In this document: positions 1-7,559 of the stretch, piece after piece
How positions within the stretch are numbered: the stretch's first letter is position 1
Layout of the letters: every line of letters starts with the position of its first letter
Assembly (NCBI GenBank): GCA_910578365.1
Contig: CAJTRC010000001.1
Span: forward strand, 21,388-85,387
Length of the DNA stretch: 64,000 bases
Reading direction: 5' to 3'
Source: an uncultured Muribaculaceae bacterium
GTDB lineage: Bacteria; Bacteroidota; Bacteroidia; Bacteroidales; Muribaculaceae
Position numbers and translations under genes: made by a program
Notes under the pieces: generated by a model
Told to the model about the DNA's origin: nothing
Databases searched by the model: none
The model's input: the letters and a program-made list of their open reading frames with translations, nothing else

Positions 1-964
1 ACGCTCCGAGGGTGCGCAATATGCCTATAGTCGAAACTCGCTCAAGTACAATCAGAAAAAGGCTCGACACAAGCGTAAATCCGGCCACGCAAAGCATCAG
101 CGCGAATATTACCACCACATTGGTATCGAGGAGCGACAGCCAGTTGAAATACATCGAACCTTTATGCAGCACCGTGTCGACAGGGTAGATATACTCACTG
201 CGTCCGTTGTAGTAATCGTCGAGCAGAATGTCGTACAGGCGCTGTGAAACAGCCGGCACACTATCCACAGGCAAGCCGCTGATGTCTATGCCGGTGCCGC
301 TTATGGAGTCTATACCGGCCACCCGGCGCAGACCTTTGATTCCGGCGAACGCTACTGTGCCGTCGTAGTCGCTGATATCCGACCTGTAGATGCCTGCCAC
401 GGTGTATCGGCGCGATTTTATATTGTCGTTGATAAAGAATGTGGCCTCGATTTTTTCGCCGGTCTGTATCTGCAGCTGTTTTGCTGTGGTGGCCGATATT
501 ACAATATGGTTGACACAACTATCCCGGGTATAGTCGGGCCATACGCCATCAATAATCATCGACCGTTCGAAAGCAAAACCATGGTTATCGTCGCGGGCTG
601 TCAGAATCAGAGCGCAGAAATCGTCGGCAGTCTTCAGCATCACCGGCTGGCGCAGTACTACGGAAGCTGTGGCCCGGGGAGCCGCCTCGCTTATAGCGCG
701 GATTAACTGCGGAGTTAGCTGTATGGTGGCTGCGGTAGCTCCGGATGAATCAGTATATCGGGGGCCAATGGAAATTTCAGACTCGAACCCACTGATTTTA
801 TCGCGTATCTGATGCTTGAAGCCGAGTACTATACATACGGTGAACTCCATAATCATAAGTGCCAGTGCCACCCCGGCTACGGCAATCACCACCCCGGCGG
901 AGGCGCTTCGCGAGCCGCCGCCGCCCAACTTCAGGCGCAGGGATATCCAGTTGCTTATATTCAT
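1..964 (-). CDS. FtsX-type ABC transporter permease (LolC/LolE/MacB-like), 3' end missing
   Basis: The gene runs off the left edge; about 320 codons are visible from an ATG at 964. A hydrophobic segment (about residues 24-46) is followed by a ~230-residue extracytoplasmic part, then a second hydrophobic segment (about 281-305) leading into RVSTIGILRTLGA, the cytoplasmic loop pattern of FtsX-family permeases. Such proteins pair with an ATPase to move lipoproteins or other substrates to or from the outer leaflet; LolCE-like lipoprotein release is the likeliest role, but without the C-terminal half and the ATPase this cannot be settled. A -7-like box lies 7 bases upstream of the ATG, so the mRNA would have almost no leader. 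It is divergent from rpmH. Confidence 0.82.
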   Translation of the reverse strand, partial: MNISNWISLRLKLGGGGSRSASAGVVIAVAGVALALMIMEFTVCIVLGFKHQIRDKISGFESEISIGPRYTDSSGATAATIQLTPQLIRAISEAAPRATASVVLRQPVMLKTADDFCALILTARDDNHGFAFERSMIIDGVWPDYTRDSCVNHIVISATTAKQLQIQTGEKIEATFFINDNIKSRRYTVAGIYRSDISDYDGTVAFAGIKGLRRVAGIDSISGTGIDISGLPVDSVPAVSQRLYDILLDDYYNGRSEYIYPVDTVLHKGSMYFNWLSLLDTNVVVIFALMLCVAGFTLVSSLFLIVLERVSTIGILRTLGA

Positions 965-971
965 TTCAGTA

Positions 972-979
972 CAAAATTA
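972..979 (-). promoter_or_regulatory. -7 box for the FtsX-type permease gene
   Basis: Read on the minus strand the octamer is TAATTTTG, matching TAnnTTTG, and it ends 7 bases before the ATG at 964. No good -33 TTTG is seen at the usual 19-21 base distance. Confidence 0.35.
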
Positions 980-1018
980 CGTAAAATTACGCAAATAAAG
1001 AAATAAGGCGCTCGAATA

Positions 1019-1050
1019 TTTGCAATATTCAAAAAAAACTACTAAATTTG
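1019..1050 (+). promoter_or_regulatory. rpmH promoter (TTTG-N20-TAAATTTG)
   Basis: A -33 TTTG at 1019-1022 and a -7 TAAATTTG at 1043-1050 are separated by 20 bases, a full match to the Bacteroidota primary sigma factor consensus. Transcription would start near 1055, leaving a leader of about 40 bases before rpmH. Confidence 0.75.
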
Positions 1051-1093
1051 CACTCCGAAAAGCAAGAAAAATAATCAACAAACTATAAAGGCA

Positions 1094-1249
1094 ATGAAAA
1101 GAACTTTCCAACCCTCTAACCGCAAGCGAGTTAATAAACACGGTTTCCGTGAAAGAATGTCTACCCCCGATGGTCGCAAAGTCCTCGCACGTCGTCGTGC
1201 TAAAGGCCGTGCCCGTCTGACCGTTTCGGACTCGATTGCCAGCAAGTAA
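1094..1249 (+). CDS. rpmH: 50S ribosomal protein bL34
   Basis: Fifty-one codons encode a very basic protein that begins MKRTFQPSNRKRVNKHGFR and contains the diagnostic core RMSTPDGRKVLARRRAKGR, the near-invariant bL34 sequence. bL34 is a small structural protein of the large ribosomal subunit. The size matches the family (44-54 residues), with a short C-terminal extension ending in SDSIASK. The gene stands alone between a consensus promoter (1019-1050) and a strong Rho-independent terminator (1276-1318), so it is monocistronic here. The usual neighbours rnpA and dnaA are not next to it. Confidence 0.97.
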   Translation: MKRTFQPSNRKRVNKHGFRERMSTPDGRKVLARRRAKGRARLTVSDSIASK

Positions 1250-1275
1250 ACCAATTTCCTTGCAAAATACAACTG

Positions 1276-1318
1276 CGGGGCAGCCTTCAAAAGAGGTTGC
1301 CCCGTTGGTTTTTATACT
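1276..1318 (+). terminator. Rho-independent terminator of rpmH
   Basis: A 10-bp stem (1276-1285 with 1295-1304, one G-U pair) and a 9-base loop are followed by GTTGGTTTTTATACTTTT. Confidence 0.8.
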
Positions 1319-1406
1319 TTTAGACCCCGTTTCCCAATATTTATTATATAGTTATTAAGCAGGGCACTATAGGAGGGGTTGTGGGAGCACTTCTAATCCG
1401 GGTATG

Positions 1407-2210
1407 CTATTCAAATCGGTAGTTGTCGGCATCTTTGTAAAATGGGAAACGACGCCTGTACTGTTCCAATTTGTCTTTAAGCAGGGTGGCATAGATAATG
1501 CCGCTGTCGCTGAGCACGCCAACCGGCTTTCCCATGAAATCATATACCTCGCTCAGACCGTCATAACAACCATAGTCGTCAGTACCGGAACGGTCAGCGC
1601 CTACCACCACCGCCTGATTTTCGATTGCCCGCGCAATAAGCAGATGGCTCCACGCATAACTGCGCGAGTCGGGCCAGTTGGCCGGTATGAGCAACATGTC
1701 GTAACGCAGTCCGCGGTTGCGGCACCATGCCGGGAAACGCAGGTCGTAGCAAACTGTCATGCTTATATTCCAGCCACGATAACGAACTACCGGAGGTTCG
1801 CTTTCACCGGCCCCATAAAATTCACTTTCACGGCTTATGCCGAACAGATGGCGCTTGTCGTAAACAGCAAACTCTCCCGACGGCTCCACGAATACACAGT
1901 GGTTGGCCGGTCGCCGCTCGCTGTCGAGTTTCAGATAGCTGCCACATATGGCCACATTGTATTTTCGGGCCCATGCCAGCATACGGCCCAGAGTTGAGTC
2001 GGCGTCATTGTCATAAGGCTCGGCTTTTTCCAAAGCCACTCCGGCATCGGCTATGAACGCGGTGCTGAACAGCTCGGGAAGGACGAGTAAATCGGTGCCG
2101 TGTTCGAGTAGTTCGAGAGCATTCTCGATTTTGCTGAAATTCTCTTCAGGATTCAGAAAACATATATCCAGAGGCAATACGCCAATCTTTAGGCTGTTAT
2201 TGAATTTCAT
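1407..2210 (-). CDS. Nitrilase-superfamily amidase (omega-amidase/YafV-like)
   Basis: This 267-residue protein has the Glu-Lys-Cys triad of carbon-nitrogen hydrolases: Glu46 in LPELF, Lys119 in YDKRHLF and Cys154 in VCYDLRFP. DKRHLF and CYDLRFP are characteristic of the omega-amidase/YafV branch, which hydrolyses alpha-keto acid amides such as ketoglutaramate; the exact substrate is inferred. The protein is cytosolic, with no signal peptide. Its ATG overlaps the acyltransferase stop as ATGA, so it is the last gene of the thrC - unknown - acyltransferase - amidase operon. No clear terminator follows the stop. Confidence 0.88.
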   Translation of the reverse strand: MKFNNSLKIGVLPLDICFLNPEENFSKIENALELLEHGTDLLVLPELFSTAFIADAGVALEKAEPYDNDADSTLGRMLAWARKYNVAICGSYLKLDSERRPANHCVFVEPSGEFAVYDKRHLFGISRESEFYGAGESEPPVVRYRGWNISMTVCYDLRFPAWCRNRGLRYDMLLIPANWPDSRSYAWSHLLIARAIENQAVVVGADRSGTDDYGCYDGLSEVYDFMGKPVGVLSDSGIIYATLLKDKLEQYRRRFPFYKDADNYRFE

Positions 2211-2746
2211 AAGGCGAACTTTTCGGGGAATTTACCGGTAAACGGTCTGTAATAGTCCTTTATGGCTTTCATGTCGGCTTCGAGGTCGCCGGTGGGGTTG
2301 AAGGTCTTGGTAAGATACACCGATTTGGTGCTGAAATCTATCGCTCCCAGCACTATAGGTATGTCAGCTCCGTAGGCTATGCGCAAAAAACCGGTGCGCC
2401 AGTTAGGATTTCGGCTACGTGTGCCTTCGGGAGTAATGGCCAGAGTGAGGCGCTTAGATTCGCGGAACCGTTCAATGAGGGTGTTGACAAGGTCGCCGCC
2501 GCTGCCTTTAGGTGGCACCGGCACACCGCCGATAGCGCGAAAAAAACAGCCCATAGGCCAGAAAAACCAGGCTTGTTTCATCAGAAAGCCGGCCCTGCGG
2601 CCAATCGCCGCATAGGCCAGCTTGCCTATTACGAAGTCCCAGTTGCTGGTGTGTGGCGCCACACAGATAAGGCACCGCGGATAGTCGGGCACACTCACAT
2701 GCAGTGTCCAGCCGGCCAGCCGCAGCAGTCTTGCAGCAAGATTCAC
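2207..2746 (-). CDS. 1-acylglycerol-3-phosphate O-acyltransferase family protein (PlsC-like)
   Basis: At 179 residues this is short for PlsC (about 240). It keeps the acyltransferase motifs: HTSNWD at residues 32-37 (HX4D catalytic block), GGVPV at 73-77, and TPEGTRSR at 105-112 (EGTR, glycerophosphate binding). Family members acylate lysophosphatidic acid or related lysolipids at the inner membrane. This small subgroup often lacks the N-terminal membrane segment, so the acceptor here is uncertain. It lies 3 bases after the preceding 117-residue gene and overlaps the next gene by 4, indicating translational coupling. Confidence 0.85.
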   Translation of the reverse strand: MNLAARLLRLAGWTLHVSVPDYPRCLICVAPHTSNWDFVIGKLAYAAIGRRAGFLMKQAWFFWPMGCFFRAIGGVPVPPKGSGGDLVNTLIERFRESKRLTLAITPEGTRSRNPNWRTGFLRIAYGADIPIVLGAIDFSTKSVYLTKTFNPTGDLEADMKAIKDYYRPFTGKFPEKFAL

Positions 2747-2749
2747 TGT

Positions 2750-3103
2750 TTATTTCGCTTTGTTGGCTTCCTTGGCTTCTGTCGGAAGGGCTTTGTTCAT
2801 TTCCTTCACAATCTCCTCCATGCGCAGGTTGAAGTTCTGGCGCAGTTTGGCGAAAGCAGCCTTGAAGTAAGTGCGGCGGGCCTTGCGGTATTCGGCATCG
2901 TTGGCAAAATCGCGGCGGCTCTTGTCGAAGTAGAATTTGCACTTGGATACAGTATCGGTCTGCAGTGCAGCCACGTCGCAGATAATACGGTGTGCGTCTT
3001 CACGCGAGAAGCCGTTGATGTAGTACGAGGCTACCAGAGTTTCGGCTGCAAGATCACCGCAGGCGTAGCGTACCTGTTTTTTGAATTTCTTGATGCTTGA
3101 CAT
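2750..3103 (-). CDS. Conserved small protein of unknown function
   Basis: The 117-residue product is soluble, lysine/arginine-rich and helical in pattern, starting MSSIKKFKKQVRYACGDLA. It has no signal peptide, membrane segment or recognised catalytic motif. It includes a charged, coiled-coil-prone stretch (about residues 60-105). Its tight placement between thrC (24 bases away) and the acyltransferase (3 bases) supports a real gene translated with the operon. I do not recognise a family with certainty and assign no function. Confidence 0.75.
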   Translation of the reverse strand: MSSIKKFKKQVRYACGDLAAETLVASYYINGFSREDAHRIICDVAALQTDTVSKCKFYFDKSRRDFANDAEYRKARRTYFKAAFAKLRQNFNLRMEEIVKEMNKALPTEAKEANKAK

Positions 3104-3127
3104 TTTATATCAATGTTAAAGTTTGTA

Positions 3128-4438
3128 TTAATTAGGGTTTGTCAGAAATTTGCGGAAAGCGGGGTAGGTGGGCGGCAGTTTCACCGAGTGACGCTTGAGG
3201 TGCGACGAGTAGGCAAGCCGTTCGGGCACTTTCAGCGGGGTGCCTGTGGCGGCTTCGACTATTTGTTGCGATTTAGCCGGGTGGGATGTCGCAAGCAGCA
3301 TGCGGTGGGTGGTGTCGGGGTAGGTCTGTTCCAGGGCAGCGTATGCCACGGCCGAGTGCGGGTCGAGCAGGTATCCGCAGCGGCTGTATACAGAGGCTAT
3401 GGTGCTGCTGATTTGTTCGTCGGTAATGCTTACAGCGTTTATATCGCCGCGCATGGCCGCGATATCGCCGTTGTATAGATGCATCATGCGCGGAAGATTC
3501 GAAGGTGTTCCCATGTCCATGGCCCGGGCGTAGGTTTCGACTGTCACTCTGGGCATTGCGCCGCTGCCGAACTGCAGAAAGTCGCAAAAATGGCTGTTGG
3601 CATTGCAGGCCGCCACCAGCTGACCGAGCGGCAGTCCCATGCGGCGCGCCATTACGGCGGCGGTGAGCGCTGTCATGTTGCCAACCGGTATCGCCACCGG
3701 GCATTCGGCGGGGGCGATTCCTTCTGCCATCATACGGCTGACTGCATGGAAATAAATCGCTATCATTGGAATCAGACGCGCTATGTTCACCGAATTGGCT
3801 GTAACCAGATGCATTCTGTCGCGCAGACTTTCGTCGCTCATGGCCATGCGGACTATCTCTTTGCAGTTGTCGATATTGCCCTGTACTTCCACAGCCTTTA
3901 CGTTCGGCGAGGTGCCGCGCAGATTGTCGCCTATGTGTCGCCTGTCGTTCTTGGGGAACAACACGTATACATTCACATCAGGCAGCGTGGCTATGGCATC
4001 GGCTATGGCGCCTCCCGAATTGCCGTTTGTGGCCATAAGGACATTCATCTGCATGTTTCTGCCAAACTTGCGGCTGAGCTGCATGCACAGCCGGGCCATG
4101 AAGCGCGAACTGATATCCTTTATTGCCAGAGTTGGGCCGTGAAACAGCTCCAGCACTGCGGTACCGCCGCCGATTTGTACCAGCGGAATATCGAAGTTGA
4201 AGGCGTTGTCGACAACCTCTTTGAGCATCCATGCCTCGATTTCATCGCCAAGCAAAGTGTTGCATACGGCATAGGCAATTTCCTGAAGACTCATTTCCAC
4301 AGAGTTGCGAATGAATGCTTTAGGCACGCGAGGCAACTGCTCCGGCATATATAGACCTTTGTCGGGAGCGATGCTGCGTAATATCGCTTCCGTCAGTCCT
4401 ACTTGTGGTGAATTGTGGTTAGTACTTATATAGGGCAT
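3128..4438 (-). CDS. thrC: Threonine synthase
   Basis: This 436-residue PLP enzyme of the fold-type II group converts O-phosphohomoserine to threonine. The PLP lysine is Lys107 in GPTLAIKDIS, and the glycine-rich phosphate-binding segment ATNGNSGGAIADA follows. The N-terminal YISTNHNSPQVGLTEAIL is typical of the long bacterial/fungal ThrC class (about 430 residues), so the length is right. It is the first gene of a four-gene operon with the small unknown, acyltransferase and amidase genes. No thrA or thrB is present in the window. Confidence 0.95.
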   Translation of the reverse strand: MPYISTNHNSPQVGLTEAILRSIAPDKGLYMPEQLPRVPKAFIRNSVEMSLQEIAYAVCNTLLGDEIEAWMLKEVVDNAFNFDIPLVQIGGGTAVLELFHGPTLAIKDISSRFMARLCMQLSRKFGRNMQMNVLMATNGNSGGAIADAIATLPDVNVYVLFPKNDRRHIGDNLRGTSPNVKAVEVQGNIDNCKEIVRMAMSDESLRDRMHLVTANSVNIARLIPMIAIYFHAVSRMMAEGIAPAECPVAIPVGNMTALTAAVMARRMGLPLGQLVAACNANSHFCDFLQFGSGAMPRVTVETYARAMDMGTPSNLPRMMHLYNGDIAAMRGDINAVSITDEQISSTIASVYSRCGYLLDPHSAVAYAALEQTYPDTTHRMLLATSHPAKSQQIVEAATGTPLKVPERLAYSSHLKRHSVKLPPTYPAFRKFLTNPN

Positions 4439-4481
4439 TTCGATTGCGTTCGACAGCGAAGTTTTCGCTGCATTTCAGTTA

Positions 4482-4513
4482 CAAATATAGATATTAATTT
4501 TAAAACCCCGAAA
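4482..4513 (-). promoter_or_regulatory. Promoter of the thrC operon
   Basis: On the minus strand a -7 TATATTTG (4482-4489) is preceded at 20 bases by TTTC (4510-4513), one mismatch from the -33 TTTG. The predicted leader is about 38 bases. Confidence 0.5.
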
Positions 4514-4561
4514 TTTTTAACTAAAATCAACATAAAATGTCGGAGAATGTGTCCGGGGAAA

Positions 4562-4596
4562 CAGACAAAAAATCCCGGGTCTTCCGGCCCGGGATT
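4562..4596 (-). terminator. Rho-independent terminator after the alpha-amylase gene
   Basis: A 9-bp perfect stem (4571-4579 with 4588-4596) with an 8-base loop is followed on the minus strand by TTTTTGTCTGT, 25 bases after the amylase stop codon. Confidence 0.8.
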
Positions 4597-4620
4597 CACA
4601 ATGCTATGTCGGAACTGAAC

Positions 4621-7440
4621 TCAACGCACTACTACCTTGTAGCTTCGTCCGTCGACGCGCACTACATATATGCCTGCGGCAAGGTTTTCGAGTCCGCAGC
4701 AGCGGCCGTCGAGGGTATATGCCTCGGCCGACACATAGTCGCCGATGATTTCAATACGGCCGTTGCCGCCGTATACTGCGGGGGCGCTGTCAAGGTCGGC
4801 TGTTATGTCGCCTTCGCCGGCTGTATCTATGGTGGCGAATACCGCCATGCTGTGAGGCGGTACTGTTACCGCTACACTGGTGCCTGTGCCGGAGAGAACG
4901 GGTTCGAAGCCTGCTGATGCGGCCACCAGTTTGCAGTTGTTGGCGTTAAGCACAGTGCTGGCGGCGTTTACCGCGCGTGGTTCGCCGCTGATGGCCGGGT
5001 TGATGAATGCAATAGCCTCTTTCTTGCCGTTTCTCACCCGCAGAGTGCGCAGGGTGGTCATGTTTGTGCCGCCTGAATATTCAAATTCGGCATCCGGGCC
5101 GAAGAGGTCGGGATTCTCGGTGCGCAGGTGGCAGAGCTGCTTGTACACATCGTGCAGGGCCATGCGGTCGGGGTCGTCGAGATAATTCCAGACTACCATC
5201 TTCGGGCTTGTATCGTTGTCGCCGTTCTGGCTCTTGGTGGTCTGGTCGGCTCCGAGTTCGCCGAACTGCCATATCATCTTTGGGCCGGGAGTCATCAGCA
5301 TTATTGCCGCCACGCTGCCCAGTCGCTTCATAATGGTCGGGGTGGAGTTTTTGACACCGGCTGCGCCCCATGTCACGCATTTGTAGCCCATGCGTTCCTC
5401 GTCGTGGCTTTCGGCGTACGACACAGTGCTGCCCCAGGGGCGTTTCTCGTTCGACGGAGCATAGAAGCAGCTGAGATATTTGCCGTTGCCGGAGCTTTCG
5501 TTATAGCCCATTGCATACTGGCATGAGTTGCCGTTGATATTGCTCCACTGTATCTGCTTGTCTTCGCCCAGTTTTATTTCTTCGAATGCCTGTGCAAGGT
5601 CTTCGTTGATGTGGATGCCGTCGGGTTTCACCGACTTGATTACATCGTGCAGGCGCTTCATGCGCTCGACACGTGAGTTGTTGTAGTTGTCGGTGCCGTT
5701 GCCGTAGGAGTTATTGTCGCCGAGGCCCTTTACGAGGTCGAAGCGGAAACCGTCGACGTTATATGCGGTGAGCCAGTACTTCAGGGCATCGGTCCACTGC
5801 TGCTGTACCAGGTCGTTGTCCTGGTTCCAGTCGTTGAGTACATTGTACGCATGTGGAGCGGTCTGGTTGTAGAAGGGGTTTGAGGCAATGTTGTACATTT
5901 TGTACCATGGATGCAGGCCGTCGCTCTGGTTGAATACAATGTCGAGTATCACTGCAATGCCGTTGCGGTGGCATATGTCGATGAATTCCTTGTAGTCGTC
6001 GGGTGAGCCGTAGGCTTTGTCGGGAGCCATGTAGAAGTTGGTGTTGTAGCCCCATGAGTTGTTGCCGTTGAACTCCATTACAGGCATGATTTCGACGGCA
6101 TTCACGCCGAGCTCCTTCAGGTATGGAATCTTTTCGATGGCCTGACGTACTGTACCGTTGCCATTCGACTCACCCACAGTGCCGGTGAAGTCGCGCAACA
6201 GCATCTCATACACTATCAGATTATTGTGGTCGGGAATTTGGAAACTGCTCCAGTTGTAGTCGTCCATATCGCCTTTATATACCGAGATCATGGTGTTGTC
6301 GGGCACCTTGTTGTAGGGGTACTGCGGCATGTCGGGCCATACGGCGGGGTCGAGCCATTTGTCGTTGTAGTAGTCGAGCACAAGGTGGCAGTAGGGGTCG
6401 CCCACGTTATAGCTGCGGTTGTCGGAGCCGATTACTACAAAATAATAGTTGTAATAGGTACTGTTGTCGAGGCCGTTGACAGTGGTGAAGAAGTAGCGGT
6501 TGCCCTCGTAGTCCTGGTATTTCATGTTGCTCTCGTCGGAGATGCCGTAGTCGTTCCACGAACCTATGAGTACGGCACTCTCTTTCTGTGGTGCTGCAAG
6601 ACAGAAGGTGACGCTGCCGTCGGCGTTCTTAACAGTTCCCATCTTGGGTACACCTCCGGGGTAAATGCCGGCTTCGGCCGCACCCACCATGGCGTAACTC
6701 CTGCTTGCGCTGAGAGTCTTACCTCCAGCGGTAGCGGTAGCCACCACCTGGTAGTTGCCTGCGTTTTCGAGTTTGTATTCGGCTGTAAGCTCGGTAACAC
6801 CGCTTTTCGATGCTATTGACGTGCCGTTTACCGAAATATCGAGATCGGCTTCAGTGGTACTCTGCACCGTAAAGCGCAGTGTTGTGGCTTTCTTGAATAC
6901 CGGACTTAGTTTATCGGCATTCGATGCAAAGCTGATGTCGAATCCTTCGGAAAGCACGTCGATAAGAATATCGCTTCCGTCGGCCATGCCGGCTTGCTTA
7001 CGACCATCGGCGGTACGCGGCACCATGGCTATGTACCGGATATTTTCAGAGGGGTCGGTAACACCGAAATATTCGCGCAGATTTCCGATGGTAAGTGTGT
7101 AGGTGTTTGGAGCTGTGTATACCAGGTGGTTTTTGTCGGTGTTTACGGTCTGTGCGTTAGAACCGTCGTTCGCGGGCCAGTCGGTAACTACATACTTCCA
7201 GTCGCCGGTGCTTGCGCTCTTGTCAGTCACAAGTCCGATGTGGGCATAAAGATAGGAGCTTTCGGGCAGATTGGCAAGCCCGTTGTTGCCTTCTGCGGCT
7301 GCGGCATGATAGGTCAGCACTACGTTGTCGCTGTTCTGCTGCAATGGTGCAGGCGTGGTAGTCACCACCTGGGCCGATGCGCTCACGGACGACGCGGCCA
7401 TAGCCATGACAACAGCCATGAATAAATTAGTTTTTTTCAT
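4621..7440 (-). CDS. Secreted GH13 alpha-amylase-family glycosidase with T9SS-like C-terminal sorting domain
   Basis: I place the start at the ATG at 7440, where MKKTNLFMAVVMAMAASSVS is a clean signal peptide; the upstream in-frame ATG at 7500 would put 20 residues in front of it and overlaps the promoter. Of 939 residues, roughly 25-250 are beta-rich, 260-380 resemble a CBM48/isoamylase N-terminal domain, and 405-780 are the GH13 barrel. The triad is Asp568 (DGFRFDLV), Glu613 (HINEDLAQ) and Asp680 (AESHDEE), so the enzyme should be active on alpha-glucans. The final ~70 residues, with AYTLDGRC and LAAGIYVVRVDG, look like a type A T9SS sorting domain, implying export across the outer membrane. 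It has its own promoter and terminator, and no SusC/SusD genes are beside it. Confidence 0.92.
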   Translation of the reverse strand: MKKTNLFMAVVMAMAASSVSASAQVVTTTPAPLQQNSDNVVLTYHAAAAEGNNGLANLPESSYLYAHIGLVTDKSASTGDWKYVVTDWPANDGSNAQTVNTDKNHLVYTAPNTYTLTIGNLREYFGVTDPSENIRYIAMVPRTADGRKQAGMADGSDILIDVLSEGFDISFASNADKLSPVFKKATTLRFTVQSTTEADLDISVNGTSIASKSGVTELTAEYKLENAGNYQVVATATAGGKTLSASRSYAMVGAAEAGIYPGGVPKMGTVKNADGSVTFCLAAPQKESAVLIGSWNDYGISDESNMKYQDYEGNRYFFTTVNGLDNSTYYNYYFVVIGSDNRSYNVGDPYCHLVLDYYNDKWLDPAVWPDMPQYPYNKVPDNTMISVYKGDMDDYNWSSFQIPDHNNLIVYEMLLRDFTGTVGESNGNGTVRQAIEKIPYLKELGVNAVEIMPVMEFNGNNSWGYNTNFYMAPDKAYGSPDDYKEFIDICHRNGIAVILDIVFNQSDGLHPWYKMYNIASNPFYNQTAPHAYNVLNDWNQDNDLVQQQWTDALKYWLTAYNVDGFRFDLVKGLGDNNSYGNGTDNYNNSRVERMKRLHDVIKSVKPDGIHINEDLAQAFEEIKLGEDKQIQWSNINGNSCQYAMGYNESSGNGKYLSCFYAPSNEKRPWGSTVSYAESHDEERMGYKCVTWGAAGVKNSTPTIMKRLGSVAAIMLMTPGPKMIWQFGELGADQTTKSQNGDNDTSPKMVVWNYLDDPDRMALHDVYKQLCHLRTENPDLFGPDAEFEYSGGTNMTTLRTLRVRNGKKEAIAFINPAISGEPRAVNAASTVLNANNCKLVAASAGFEPVLSGTGTSVAVTVPPHSMAVFATIDTAGEGDITADLDSAPAVYGGNGRIEIIGDYVSAEAYTLDGRCCGLENLAAGIYVVRVDGRSYKVVVR

Positions 7441-7497
7441 CAAGAATTTGATTGTGTAGTTATGATATAATCTAAAGTGAGCAATGATATTGCGTTG

Positions 7498-7529
7498 CAA
7501 AGATAATGCAATTTTTTTTTATGCACAAT
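7498..7529 (-). promoter_or_regulatory. Alpha-amylase promoter
   Basis: On the minus strand -7 TATCTTTG (7498-7505) is preceded by a 20-base spacer and ATTG (7526-7529), one mismatch from -33 TTTG. The predicted leader is about 52 bases. Confidence 0.6.
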
Positions 7530-7549
7530 ATTGTTGCCGGATTTGTGCA
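7522..7549. promoter_or_regulatory. Inverted repeat overlapping the amylase -33 element
   Basis: Arms TGCACAA (7522-7528) and TTGTGCA (7543-7549) are perfect inverted repeats whose starts are 21 bases apart, two helical turns, as expected for a dimeric regulator. The left arm covers the -33 position of the amylase promoter. No T-run follows on either side in terminator orientation, so an operator is the more likely reading. Confidence 0.35.
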
Positions 7550-7559
7550 GAACCGACGA

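Noticed and set aside
1075..1290. Minus-strand 71-codon frame over rpmH
   Set aside because: Antisense to the unmistakable bL34 gene and its terminator.
7441..7500. Twenty-codon extension of the amylase
   Set aside because: It would place residues in front of a normal signal peptide and overlap the -7 box at 7498-7505.
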